A DNA stretch of 64,000 bases from CAG-1138 sp964495385 (GTDB lineage Bacteria > Bacillota > Clostridia > Christensenellales > CAG-917), in contig CAZBVO010000007.1 of the NCBI GenBank assembly GCA_964495385.1, forward strand, positions 1 to 64,000. The letters run 5' to 3'. Each line of letters starts with the position of its first letter. Within the stretch, counting starts at the first letter, position 1. The notes beneath the pieces were generated by a model. That model was not told the DNA's origin. It made no database searches and saw only the letters and a program-made list of their open reading frames with translations. Made by a program: the position numbers and the translations under genes. Below, in pieces: positions 16,962 to 25,005 of this stretch.

Positions 16962-18479
16962 TTATTTTGCCCTTGGTTTCATTGTCGGGAACAGTATGAC
17001 GTCCCTGATGCTTGCGCTGTCGGTCAACAGCATAACCAATCTGTCTACACCAAAGCCCAGTCCGCCCGTAGGAGGCATGCCGTACTCAAGTGCCGTAACA
17101 AAGTCCTCGTCGATTTGCGCATCTACGCCGCCTGCGGCGCGTTTTGCTTCGACCTGACGGGTGAAACGCTCAAGCTGGTCGATAGGATCGTTAAGTTCGC
17201 TGAACGCATTTCCCATCTCTCTTGCATAGATAAAGTATTCAAAACGCTCGGTAAACGCCGGGTTTGACGGTTTGCGCTTTGCAAGCGGTGAATTTTCGAC
17301 AGGATAATCGTAGATGATGGTAGGCTGAATAAGTTTGTCTTCGACGGTCTCGTCAAAGAAGGCAATAAGCACGTGGCCTTTGGTTGCCTTGTCGCCTTCC
17401 GGAACTTCGATGCCTGCTTTTTTTGCCGCCAAACGAGCTTCTTCGTCGGTAGCCCAATCGTTGTAATCGACCCCGGCAAACTTCTTGACTGCCTCAACCA
17501 TGGTAAGCCTTTCCCAAGGTTTGCCCATATCTATAGGCGTTCCCTGATAGGTGATTTCGGTGGTGCCGCAAACGTCCAAAGTGAGTTTGCGATACATATC
17601 CTCTATAAGGTTCATCATGTCCTTATAGTCGCTGTAAGCCTGGTACATTTCGACGGTGGTGAACTCAGGATTGTGGCTTCTGTCCATACCTTCGTTGCGG
17701 AAAATACGCCCCACTTCGTAAACCTTGCCGAAGCCGCCCACGATAAGACGTTTCAAATAAAGTTCGGTTTCGATGCGAAGGAACATGTCGATGCCGAGCG
17801 CATTGTGGAAGGTTTTGAAAGGACGTGCCGATGCGCCTATTTCAAGCGTCTGCAAAACAGGGGTGTCCACTTCCAAATAGCCCATTTGATCCAAATACTT
17901 TCTGATTCCGGACAAAATTTTGCTTCTGGCAACAAACGTATCCTTAACTTCCGGGTTGGCAATAAGGTCCAGCTCCCTTTGACGGTAGCGGGTGTCCTCG
18001 TCTCTAAGGCCGTGGAATTTTTCAGGCAGAGGTCGTAAGGATTTGCTCAAAAGCACCATGCTTTTTGCATGCACGGTGATTTCGCCCATTTTGGTTGTGA
18101 AAACAAAGCCTTCCAAACCGACGATGTCACCTATGTCGTAAACTTTTTTGAAGTCGGCATAGTTTTCCTCGCCCAAATCGTCGCGGCTGACGTAGCACTG
18201 AATGCGGCCCTTGCTGTCCATAATGTGAGCAAAACTTGCTTTGCCCATAATGCGTTTGGACATAATTCTGCCGGCAATTTTCACGGTTTTGCCCTCGAAT
18301 TCGGCATAATTACCCACTATGTCGCTGCTGGTTGCGTTCACGTCGTACTTGACGATTTCAAACGGATTTTTGCCCGCCGCCTGCAAATCGGAAAGTTTGT
18401 CTCTTCTTATCTTAAATATCTCGTTTAATTCCGCCTCTTCCGCCAAAACGTCAGGGGCCAGAACTTCCTTGTCCGCCAT
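16962..18479 (-). CDS. lysS: lysine--tRNA ligase, class II
   Basis: 505 residues. The N-terminal OB fold for anticodon binding includes VKIAGRIMSKRIMGKASFAHI. The class II core has motif 1 (IRKYLDQMGYLEVDTPVL), motif 2 (VGRIFRNEGMDRSHNPEFTTVEMYQAY) and motif 3 at the end (GGLGFGVDRLVMLLT), finishing with FPTMKP. It charges tRNA-Lys. The motif 1 neighbour reads IGASARPF where GGAxARPF is common, a conservative variation. It lies 11 bases downstream of greA, the usual Firmicutes pairing. Confidence 0.98.
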   Translation of the reverse strand: MADKEVLAPDVLAEEAELNEIFKIRRDKLSDLQAAGKNPFEIVKYDVNATSSDIVGNYAEFEGKTVKIAGRIMSKRIMGKASFAHIMDSKGRIQCYVSRDDLGEENYADFKKVYDIGDIVGLEGFVFTTKMGEITVHAKSMVLLSKSLRPLPEKFHGLRDEDTRYRQRELDLIANPEVKDTFVARSKILSGIRKYLDQMGYLEVDTPVLQTLEIGASARPFKTFHNALGIDMFLRIETELYLKRLIVGGFGKVYEVGRIFRNEGMDRSHNPEFTTVEMYQAYSDYKDMMNLIEDMYRKLTLDVCGTTEITYQGTPIDMGKPWERLTMVEAVKKFAGVDYNDWATDEEARLAAKKAGIEVPEGDKATKGHVLIAFFDETVEDKLIQPTIIYDYPVENSPLAKRKPSNPAFTERFEYFIYAREMGNAFSELNDPIDQLERFTRQVEAKRAAGGVDAQIDEDFVTALEYGMPPTGGLGFGVDRLVMLLTDSASIRDVILFPTMKPRAK

Positions 18480-18490
18480 GATAACCTCTC

Positions 18491-18964
18491 TTAGTCGATG
18501 CTTATGGAGATGATTTTGTACTTCAAAACTCCGCTTGGGGTGTTTACTTCAACAACGGCACCCTTCTTTTTGCCGATGAGGGCCTGTCCGATAGGGGATT
18601 CGTTGCTGATTTTGTTGTTCAGAATGTCTGCTTCGCTGCTGCCTACGAGTTTGATTTCGACTTTTTCGTCGAATTCGACGTCGAGCAACTTGACGATGCT
18701 GCCGATAGAAACGGTTTTGCTGTCCAAGTTGGATTCGTCGATGATTTTTGCGTTACGGAGTTTTTCGGCAATTTCCTTGATTTCCTGTTCCATAAACGCT
18801 TGCTCGTTTTTGGCTGCGTCGTATTCGGCGTTTTCCGAAAGGTCGCCGTATTCGCGAGCGACTTTGATTTTTTCGCTCATTTCGGCACGGCCCTGACTTG
18901 TAAGATAGTCCAACCTTTCCTGAAGTTCGTCATAACCTTTTTGAGTTAAAAAGATATCTTCCAT
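18491..18964 (-). CDS. greA: transcription elongation factor GreA
   Basis: 157 residues, the standard GreA size. The N-terminal coiled coil carries the acidic tip (AREYGDLSENAEYDAAKNEQ, about 37-56) that stimulates transcript cleavage by stalled RNA polymerase. The C-terminal FKBP-like domain contains SNESPIGQALIGKKKGAVVEVNTPSG. GGAGGC precedes the ATG. First gene of the greA-lysS operon. Confidence 0.98.
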   Translation of the reverse strand: MEDIFLTQKGYDELQERLDYLTSQGRAEMSEKIKVAREYGDLSENAEYDAAKNEQAFMEQEIKEIAEKLRNAKIIDESNLDSKTVSIGSIVKLLDVEFDEKVEIKLVGSSEADILNNKISNESPIGQALIGKKKGAVVEVNTPSGVLKYKIISISID

Positions 18965-19058
18965 AAATATGCCTCCGCTTATTACTACATAAATTTAGTT
19001 TTATAGTTTAGATTTGTAAATTATAGCAAAGTCGCCGACGTTTGTCAAGTTTCACCGA

Positions 19059-19748
19059 CTAAACTTCTTCTATTTGTTCGATACTGACGAGGTTATTTTG
19101 GTATTTTTTGAAAATTTCGTCGATTTGTTTTACCGACAGTATCCCCGAAGTTACGATGCACACGTCCGCAATAAGCTTGCCGTCTTCGTACTTAGCTTTG
19201 TAATTTGACACTTTCGGGTTGTCGAATTCGGCCGAAATGCGATCGACAAGGTCGTCCGTTTCCATCCACAACCTAAGTTTTACCGTCGCAAGATGTCGGG
19301 TGGCGAAGGCCTTTATAGGCAAATGGAAAACAAACTGCAAAACCAATATCAAAAACGTTGCAAAAACGCCCGTGACGATAAACCCTGCGCCTATGGCCAT
19401 GCCTATGGCCGAAGTGGCCCATATTCCTGCCGCCGTCGTTACGCCGCGCATAGCGTCGCGTCGGAACATAATTATGCCCGAACCCAAAAATCCTATACCC
19501 GTAACGACCTGCGCCGCAATACGGCTCGGATCGCCCGTCGTACCTGCTCCGCCAAAATCCGGCGAAGTAAGATACTTGGAAACAATCATAAACATTGCCA
19601 CCGCCATACTGACTATGGCGTGCGTCCTGATGCCTGCCTCTTTGCTTCGGTTTTTACGCTCGAATCCTATCACGATGCCGCAAATAACGGCAACAACAAG
19701 CCTGACCAAAAAGTGCCAAACCGACGAATTGAAATCAACAATCCACAT
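19059..19748 (-). CDS. MgtC/SapB family membrane protein
   Basis: 229 residues. The N-terminal MgtC domain has about five helices with the hallmark sequences IGFERKNRSKEAGIRTHAIVSMA, TGIGFLGSGIIMFRRD and VRGVTTAAG-type RGVTTAAGIWATSAIGMAIGAGFI. A C-terminal ACT-like cytosolic domain follows (about 150-229), as in MgtC/YhiD. MgtC-type proteins affect membrane energetics and Mg2+ homeostasis; the role here is open. The start at 19748 is set by GGAGGGGAAAT immediately upstream. Confidence 0.92.
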   Translation of the reverse strand: MWIVDFNSSVWHFLVRLVVAVICGIVIGFERKNRSKEAGIRTHAIVSMAVAMFMIVSKYLTSPDFGGAGTTGDPSRIAAQVVTGIGFLGSGIIMFRRDAMRGVTTAAGIWATSAIGMAIGAGFIVTGVFATFLILVLQFVFHLPIKAFATRHLATVKLRLWMETDDLVDRISAEFDNPKVSNYKAKYEDGKLIADVCIVTSGILSVKQIDEIFKKYQNNLVSIEQIEEV

Positions 19749-19834
19749 ATTTCCCCTCCGTGTATATGTTTGCTTCAACACTATTATATAGTATACACAG
19801 CAGGCGTGTCAACGGCAAACGTAAAAAATAAAAC

Positions 19835-19873
19835 AAATATTGCCGTCCTTTGTCCAAAAGACGGCAATATTTT
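19835..19873 (-). terminator. terminator of the collagen-like gene
   Basis: Thirteen-pair stem AAATATTGCCGTC/GACGGCAATATTT with T-rich flanks on both strands, 15 bases beyond the stop codon at 19888. Confidence 0.85.
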
Positions 19874-19887
19874 GACAAAATGGCCGT

Positions 19888-20493
19888 TTAAAGTTTCAAA
19901 ACGGTTATATAAGCGTTCGAAAACGTCGCTTCGGCCGACGAACCGTTGTAAAGTCCCAAGGTGGTTCCGTCACCGACGGCGATCACCACTATAGTCTTTT
20001 GTGCACCGGTTATTTCGCTTGCCGCGGCCGTCACTGTAAGGCTCTCGCCCGAAAGTGCACTGCCGTTTCGATAAAGGTTGACTGTCAACGTTCCGGCATC
20101 CGTCCTCGATCCCTCGAAGCCGTAGGAAACAAGGTAGTTTCCCGTCGGCAAAATCACGTTGTTGCCTCCGACGGCCATATCTGTTCCGTCAGTTGAGGTG
20201 TTTAAAGTCAGCGGCACTTGCGCTTCTGCGGCAACCGTTGCGGCATCTGCGCTCGCATAGATTGCTTCTGCGCTTCCGCTTGGGCCTTGCGGACCCTGCG
20301 GTCCCGTTGCGCCCGTCGCGCCGGTGGCACCTGTTGCGCCAGTAGCTCCCGTCGGACCTTGCGGTCCTGTGGCTCCCTGCGGCCCCATAGGTCCCATAGG
20401 TCCCTGTGGGCCCGTCGGCCCTATCGGGCCACGGGGCCCGACCAAACAGCATCCGTTGCACCCTGTGCATACAACTTGTCTAAAACAATTCAC
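19888..20493 (-). CDS. collagen-like protein with BclA-type C-terminal domain
   Basis: About 201 residues. A cysteine-rich head (VVCTGCNGCCLV) leads into eighteen consecutive Gly-X-Y triplets (GPRGPIGPTGPQ through five GAT in a row to GPSGS). A C-terminal beta-rich domain follows (TDGTDMAVGGNNVILPTGNYLVSYG..., ending YITVLKL), resembling the trimerisation domain of the exosporium protein BclA. I place the start at the GTG at 20493, eight bases after GGAGG; the longer frame would need a TTG inside the ribosome binding site. No secretion signal is seen, which is usual for spore-surface collagen proteins. A spore or surface filament role is inferred. Confidence 0.85.
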   Translation of the reverse strand: MNCFRQVVCTGCNGCCLVGPRGPIGPTGPQGPMGPMGPQGATGPQGPTGATGATGATGATGATGPQGPQGPSGSAEAIYASADAATVAAEAQVPLTLNTSTDGTDMAVGGNNVILPTGNYLVSYGFEGSRTDAGTLTVNLYRNGSALSGESLTVTAAASEITGAQKTIVVIAVGDGTTLGLYNGSSAEATFSNAYITVLKL

Positions 20494-20582
20494 GGCATAT
20501 ACCTCCAAATTTTATGTACGTTGCCGCCACTAACAAACTATGAAAGGCATTTGATTTTGGTGAAAAGTTTTTAAATCGGCAT

Positions 20583-20605
20583 TAAAAAACCGCCCTTTCG
20601 GGCGG
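20583..20605 (-). terminator. terminator of the cysE operon
   Basis: CCGCCC/GGGCGG stem with a four-base loop, followed by six T on the minus strand, just beyond the ECF S stop codon. Confidence 0.9.
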
Positions 20606-20610
20606 AATTT

Positions 20611-21129
20611 TTATTCTTTTTCAAGATAAGATTTGCAACGCTCAGGCAGCTTTGCGAATATCGACAGCAACGAGAAGATTACCACTGCAACTGCTCCTTG
20701 CAACAGGTCGAACGGAATTGCCGACGCAACCGCCGAAAATTGCCAATTGTCAAGGCCTGCGTTTACCACAAAATAGCCGCCCGCCATCAAAAGCTCGGCA
20801 GGGATTGCCGACAGCGGGTATTTCAGTGCAGGTTTCAAGTTTTTCAAACCTTTAAGCATAAAAAATGCAACCACGGCAACCAACGCTTTTACGATAAGCG
20901 TGAAAGGCGCGTACGAAACGTAACCGGTAAATACGTCTGCAAGTGCGGCGCCGACTCCGGATGCGATTACCGCATACGGGAGAGGCAGACATGCGGCAGA
21001 CATCAAAATAACCGCATCGCCGAAGTTGATGTTTCCGATTGCAAGAGGAATGTGAATCATTGTAAAAACTGCCGTCAAAGCAGTAAACATCCCTGCAAAA
21101 GCCAAGTTTTTTGTTGTTGATTTTTTCAT
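20611..21129 (-). CDS. ECF transporter S component, substrate unknown
   Basis: 172 residues, six hydrophobic segments. ALTAVFTMIHIPLAIGNINFGDAVILMSAACLPLPYAVIASGVGAALADVFTGY is the conserved first half of the ECF S family that includes riboflavin- and thiamine-type binders. The N-terminus KKSTTKNLAFAGMFTAL is typical. No ECF ATPase is present in the window. AGGAGGA precedes the ATG, 15 bases after the M28-like gene; as the last gene of a cysE-cysS operon its cargo may relate to sulfur or cofactor supply, but that is speculation. Confidence 0.85.
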   Translation of the reverse strand: MKKSTTKNLAFAGMFTALTAVFTMIHIPLAIGNINFGDAVILMSAACLPLPYAVIASGVGAALADVFTGYVSYAPFTLIVKALVAVVAFFMLKGLKNLKPALKYPLSAIPAELLMAGGYFVVNAGLDNWQFSAVASAIPFDLLQGAVAVVIFSLLSIFAKLPERCKSYLEKE

Positions 21130-21144
21130 TGTTTTATAGTCCTC

Positions 21145-22827
21145 CTAATGTTGTTTAATAATTCTTCTGACCACGTTCAACACTGCGTTGTATCTATCTT
21201 CCACTTCCGATTCCGTGACGCCGAATAAACCTTCTTTTTTGATTCCGCCGTCCACGAAAACCGAATCAATTCCCTTTGTTGCAAAGCTTGTTGCGTCGGC
21301 ATATCTTCGCTGTTCGACAACCTTTTCGACACTTAATCCGTTTTCTTTTAAAACATCAAATGCCGTTTCTGTCAATTTGTCGCTGTACACCAGGTTTAAA
21401 GCTTTATCCGATACGATAAGATCGCAATTGTTTTGCCTGAGTGCCGACACGTCCACAAACACCGGATTTATCAGCAAATTGTCCTTGCCGAGATGTTCGG
21501 CCAAAAACGCTTCGCTGCCTTTTGCCCCCGCATAGCTGCTTCCGAAAGCAACCACAACCAGTCTGACGTTTGACGGCAATTCCTCGCGATTTATTTTGAC
21601 GTGCTGAACGGCCGCAAGCGTTACCCCTAAGCCGCTTAAGGCGTTTTTGTTCATCCTTGCGCCGAGTTTGAAGTAGGTGACGTAAGTTGCCATATACGCC
21701 ACGGCAACCGCAAGCGCAATAAATCCGACAAGCATAACAATCGCCTTCGGCCCCGTTTTAAGGAATATGCACACCAGCGACAGCAGCGCAAGCAACAAAT
21801 TGCAAGAAAGAAAGTACCACAACATTAAATTGTGAAATCCCGGGTTGTTTTGCTTGGAAATCCACTTCGGAAGCTCCATTCGGCCGTAGTCGGTATCGTA
21901 GTGGCAACCCAAAACAACGGTTTTGTCAATCCTGCGGCCCTTTTCTTCGATAACGCTTACCACGTTGTAAGAAGTGCGTTTAGGGAACAGCCCCGAAAAA
22001 TCGTTTCGGTTTTTGAAAACCTGCACCCACAGCAGCAACGCAACCGCCGCAAACGACACAACCCCGAGAGGCGGCCATATACACGCCAACACAAACGCCA
22101 AAAGGCTTAATGCCGCAAAAACAGGCAAGCCTTGCGACGTCGAATAAGGCCTCACGTCAAAAGGTTCGAGGCGTGCGTATTCGCCTATTTCCTCTTCGAT
22201 GACGTCACGGATGGCGGCCGCGGCACGTTTTTCTTCGGTGCTTCCGGCATAGCGAGCCTTCCCTGCTTCTTCAACCTTTTCGGCAACTTTGCCGTAGATA
22301 TACTTTGCTCGGTCGACGTCGGTCGAGCGTTCGCCGCGAATGCGGTTCAAAAAGCGTTCTTCGGCGGTCATAGGCCCGTCCGAAGGAACGTTGTGCGCCT
22401 GAGCCGTTTCGTTCTTCTCCGTGTCGATTTCGGCGGCCTGAACGACCTCGGAAGCTTTACTTTCTTCTTCAACCTCCGACTGCGTCGAACATTCTTCTTC
22501 CGAAGGAAGAACGTCTGCGGTTTTTAAGGCTTCGTTTACCTGGGCAAACACCTCCGACAAACCGTTCGGTCGATCTTGAATTTCGGCATCCTCTTGTTTC
22601 AAAAACTCGCACGCCAAAGCCTCGCCGTTTTGAGTTTTAGGCGTTTGGGCGCAAACCTCCTCGGTGCCGTTTTCCGAAATTTCGGCCGTAATTGCCGCCT
22701 CGCGGTTCAGGTCGGCCGGCTCGTCGTCGGACGGAAAATCCTCGGTCGACAAATCGACGTCGGTTACCATCACCGTGTCCGTTTCGCCGACGAGGGCATT
22801 ATCTTTTTTGCGTTTAAAAAGTTTCAT
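21145..22827 (-). CDS. membrane protein with degenerate M28 peptidase domain
   Basis: 560 residues. The first 150 are acidic and low-complexity (many Glu, Asp, Ser), probably disordered. Two hydrophobic pairs lie at about 235-270 and 336-385, the second inserted in the peptidase-like domain. M28 landmarks are GCHYDTDYG (His309, Asp311), NKNALSGLGV (about 393-402) and VVVAFGSSYAGAKGSEAF (about 425-441). In active M28 enzymes the second and third blocks read nDNaSG and FdaEExGLxGS; here the bridging Asp and the Glu-Glu pair are absent. It is probably not a working aminopeptidase. It starts 2 bases after the cysS stop codon. Confidence 0.75.
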   Translation of the reverse strand: MKLFKRKKDNALVGETDTVMVTDVDLSTEDFPSDDEPADLNREAAITAEISENGTEEVCAQTPKTQNGEALACEFLKQEDAEIQDRPNGLSEVFAQVNEALKTADVLPSEEECSTQSEVEEESKASEVVQAAEIDTEKNETAQAHNVPSDGPMTAEERFLNRIRGERSTDVDRAKYIYGKVAEKVEEAGKARYAGSTEEKRAAAAIRDVIEEEIGEYARLEPFDVRPYSTSQGLPVFAALSLLAFVLACIWPPLGVVSFAAVALLLWVQVFKNRNDFSGLFPKRTSYNVVSVIEEKGRRIDKTVVLGCHYDTDYGRMELPKWISKQNNPGFHNLMLWYFLSCNLLLALLSLVCIFLKTGPKAIVMLVGFIALAVAVAYMATYVTYFKLGARMNKNALSGLGVTLAAVQHVKINREELPSNVRLVVVAFGSSYAGAKGSEAFLAEHLGKDNLLINPVFVDVSALRQNNCDLIVSDKALNLVYSDKLTETAFDVLKENGLSVEKVVEQRRYADATSFATKGIDSVFVDGGIKKEGLFGVTESEVEDRYNAVLNVVRRIIKQH

Positions 22828-22828
22828 C

Positions 22829-24244
22829 CTAATTCTTTTTTATGTCGTAGCCGCCCGGCACGTCGATAACCGTGTATCCGAGCGATGCGATTTTTGCTCT
22901 GATTTCGTCGGCCAGAGCGTAGTTTTTGGCTTTTTTGGCGGCAACTCTGCTTTCGGCCAAAGCGATTATTTCGTCCGGAGCGTCCGCCGTTTGAGGTTTT
23001 ACCGCCTCTGGATGCTTTGCTTCGTAACGGGAGCAGAATTTTGCAGGAGCGGTTTTAAACAACCCCAACAGCGAGTAGGCCTGCTTCACTCCGTTTACGT
23101 CGGCCGCGGCCGAATTGTCGTTGGTCTTAACTTTTGCTTTGATTTTTTTGAAAATGCCGTACAAATCGCTTATTGCGAGGGCGGTGTTGAAGTCGTCGTC
23201 CATCGCGCGGCAAAATTCCTCGTCGACGGCGCCGTTTGCGTCGTCCGACTTAAGCCCTGCCTGTTCGACTTCCAGCATTGTTTTGTAAAAACCGTAAAGA
23301 TGTTTTTCGGCGTTAGGGAACAAATCGTCCATAACGTTGATGTCGCCGCGATAATTGGTTTGCAAAAGCGCAAATTTAATGGTTTCGGCATCGTACTCGG
23401 CCATCAGGTCGCCCAAAACGATGCTGTTGCCCAGCGACTTGCTCATCTTTTGGCCGTTCACCTTGATAAGGCCGTTGTGAATCCAATATTTTGCAAACTG
23501 TTTGCCCGTTAAGGCTTCGGTTTGCGCTATTTCGTTTTCGTGGTGAGGGAAAATAAGATCTCGACCGCCGCCGTGAATGTCTATCTGTTCGCCGAACGCC
23601 GCTCTGTTCATGGCCGAGCATTCGATATGCCAGCCCGGACGGCCTTCGCCCCACGGAGAAGCCCAGCTTATTTCGCCTTCTTTTGCCGCCTTCCACAGCG
23701 CAAAATCCAACGGATTGCGTTTTTCTTCGTCGTTTTCGACTCTGACGCCGTTTAAGGCATCTTCCAAATTTCTGCCCGACAATTTGCCGTAATCGGCAAA
23801 CTTTTCAACGGCAAAATAAACGTCGCCGTTAGGTGTCGGATAAGCATAACCCTTTTGTATAAGGGCCGAAACGAAATCGATGATGTTTTCGATGTTGCAC
23901 GTCGCTTTAAGCCACACGTCCGGATCGTCTATCTCGAGTTCGCGCATGACTTTGTCTATGCGCTTTATCATCATTGCCGCATATCTGTCGGCAGGGATGC
24001 CGGTCTCTTTGGACTTGGCAATTATTTTGTCGTCCACGTCGGTGTAGTTGCGAGCGTAGGTAACGCGGTAACCCGATTTCAACAAATATTTTCGGATTAT
24101 ATCGTAAATAAGAGCCTGATAGGCATGTCCGATATGCGCATCGCCCGACACGGTTATGCCGCAAGCGTACATCTTAACCTCGGGCGGATTCATAGGCTCG
24201 AAAATTTCTTTTTTTCTTGTAAGTGTGTTGTAAATTTTTAGCAT
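22829..24244 (-). CDS. cysS: cysteine--tRNA ligase
   Basis: 471 residues. Class I synthetase signatures are complete: SGDAHIGHAYQAL near the start (HIGH), GWHIECSAMNRAAFG with the zinc-binding Cys-His region, and KMSKSLGNSI near 265. The DALR-type anticodon domain and the C-terminal ALADEIRAKIASLGYTVIDVPGGYDI close the protein. It charges tRNA-Cys. GAGGCAAC precedes the ATG. Directly downstream of cysE, the same pairing as in Bacillus, linking cysteine synthesis and its use. Confidence 0.98.
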   Translation of the reverse strand: MLKIYNTLTRKKEIFEPMNPPEVKMYACGITVSGDAHIGHAYQALIYDIIRKYLLKSGYRVTYARNYTDVDDKIIAKSKETGIPADRYAAMMIKRIDKVMRELEIDDPDVWLKATCNIENIIDFVSALIQKGYAYPTPNGDVYFAVEKFADYGKLSGRNLEDALNGVRVENDEEKRNPLDFALWKAAKEGEISWASPWGEGRPGWHIECSAMNRAAFGEQIDIHGGGRDLIFPHHENEIAQTEALTGKQFAKYWIHNGLIKVNGQKMSKSLGNSIVLGDLMAEYDAETIKFALLQTNYRGDINVMDDLFPNAEKHLYGFYKTMLEVEQAGLKSDDANGAVDEEFCRAMDDDFNTALAISDLYGIFKKIKAKVKTNDNSAAADVNGVKQAYSLLGLFKTAPAKFCSRYEAKHPEAVKPQTADAPDEIIALAESRVAAKKAKNYALADEIRAKIASLGYTVIDVPGGYDIKKN

Positions 24245-24253
24245 TGTTGCCTC

Positions 24254-24955
24254 TTAGTTTTGTTGATTTTTGTCGTCTTTAAGTGAGCTTTGAACGTTCA
24301 GTTCGTCCACCGAAAGTGAATAACGACAGGTTTTTATGCCCAATTTGTCTTCTAAAGCGGCTATTCTGTCATTAAGCCGCTTAAATTCTTCCAATATCGG
24401 GTCCGGCAGCCTGACCTGATCCATATCGTCGACACGCTTGCCGTTTTGCCTGACTATGCGCCCCGGCACTCCCACCACTGTCGAATAAGGCGGTACGTTT
24501 TTCAAAACAACGCTTCCTGCCCCGACCTTGCTGCCTTTTCCTATAACGACGGGGCCCAAAATTTTTGCCCCGGCCGAAATCATAACGTCGTCGCAAACGG
24601 TCGGATGTCGTTTCCCGGTGTGTTTTCCGGTACCGCCCAAAGTTACGCCTTGATAGAGGGTTACGTTGTCGCCCACCACGGCCGTTTCGCCGATGACCAC
24701 ACCTGCACCGTGATCGATAAACACGCCTCTGCCGATTTTGGCCGCAGGGTGAATTTCGACCGCCCAACGCCTGCGTGCAACGGCGGAAACCATCCTGGCC
24801 GCCGCCTTAAAGCCTTTTCGGTACAAAGCGTGCGCAATGCGATAGTTCATAAGCGCCCTAAAACCCGGATAGGTCCAAAACGTCGTCCACTTGCTTGTGG
24901 CGGCAGGATCCTTGTCGATGATGACCTGAAGGTCTTGTTTTAAACTTTCGAACAT
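24254..24955 (-). CDS. cysE: serine O-acetyltransferase
   Basis: 233 residues. The N-terminal helical part (DKDPAATSKWTTFWTYPGFRALMNYRIAHALYRKG) is followed by a left-handed beta-helix of hexapeptide repeats from about 70, with EIHPAAKIGRGVFIDHGAGVVIGETAVVGDNVTLYQGVTLGGTGK containing the catalytic His and acetyl-CoA loop. The enzyme makes O-acetylserine for cysteine synthesis. It lacks a strong Shine-Dalgarno. First gene of cysE-cysS-M28-like-ECF S. Confidence 0.95.
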   Translation of the reverse strand: MFESLKQDLQVIIDKDPAATSKWTTFWTYPGFRALMNYRIAHALYRKGFKAAARMVSAVARRRWAVEIHPAAKIGRGVFIDHGAGVVIGETAVVGDNVTLYQGVTLGGTGKHTGKRHPTVCDDVMISAGAKILGPVVIGKGSKVGAGSVVLKNVPPYSTVVGVPGRIVRQNGKRVDDMDQVRLPDPILEEFKRLNDRIAALEDKLGIKTCRYSLSVDELNVQSSLKDDKNQQN

Positions 24956-24974
24956 AGTTTCAATTTATGTCATA

Positions 24975-24995
24975 GGGGCGGTTTTTGACCGCCCC
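24975..24995 (-). promoter_or_regulatory. GC-rich hairpin after the giant repeat gene, no T-tract
   Basis: Eight-pair stem GGGGCGGT/ACCGCCCC with a five-base loop, 10 bases beyond the stop of the repeat protein and 20 bases before cysE. It lacks a T-tract, so read-through into cysE is possible. Confidence 0.5.
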
Positions 24996-25005
24996 GCATG
25001 AAATT

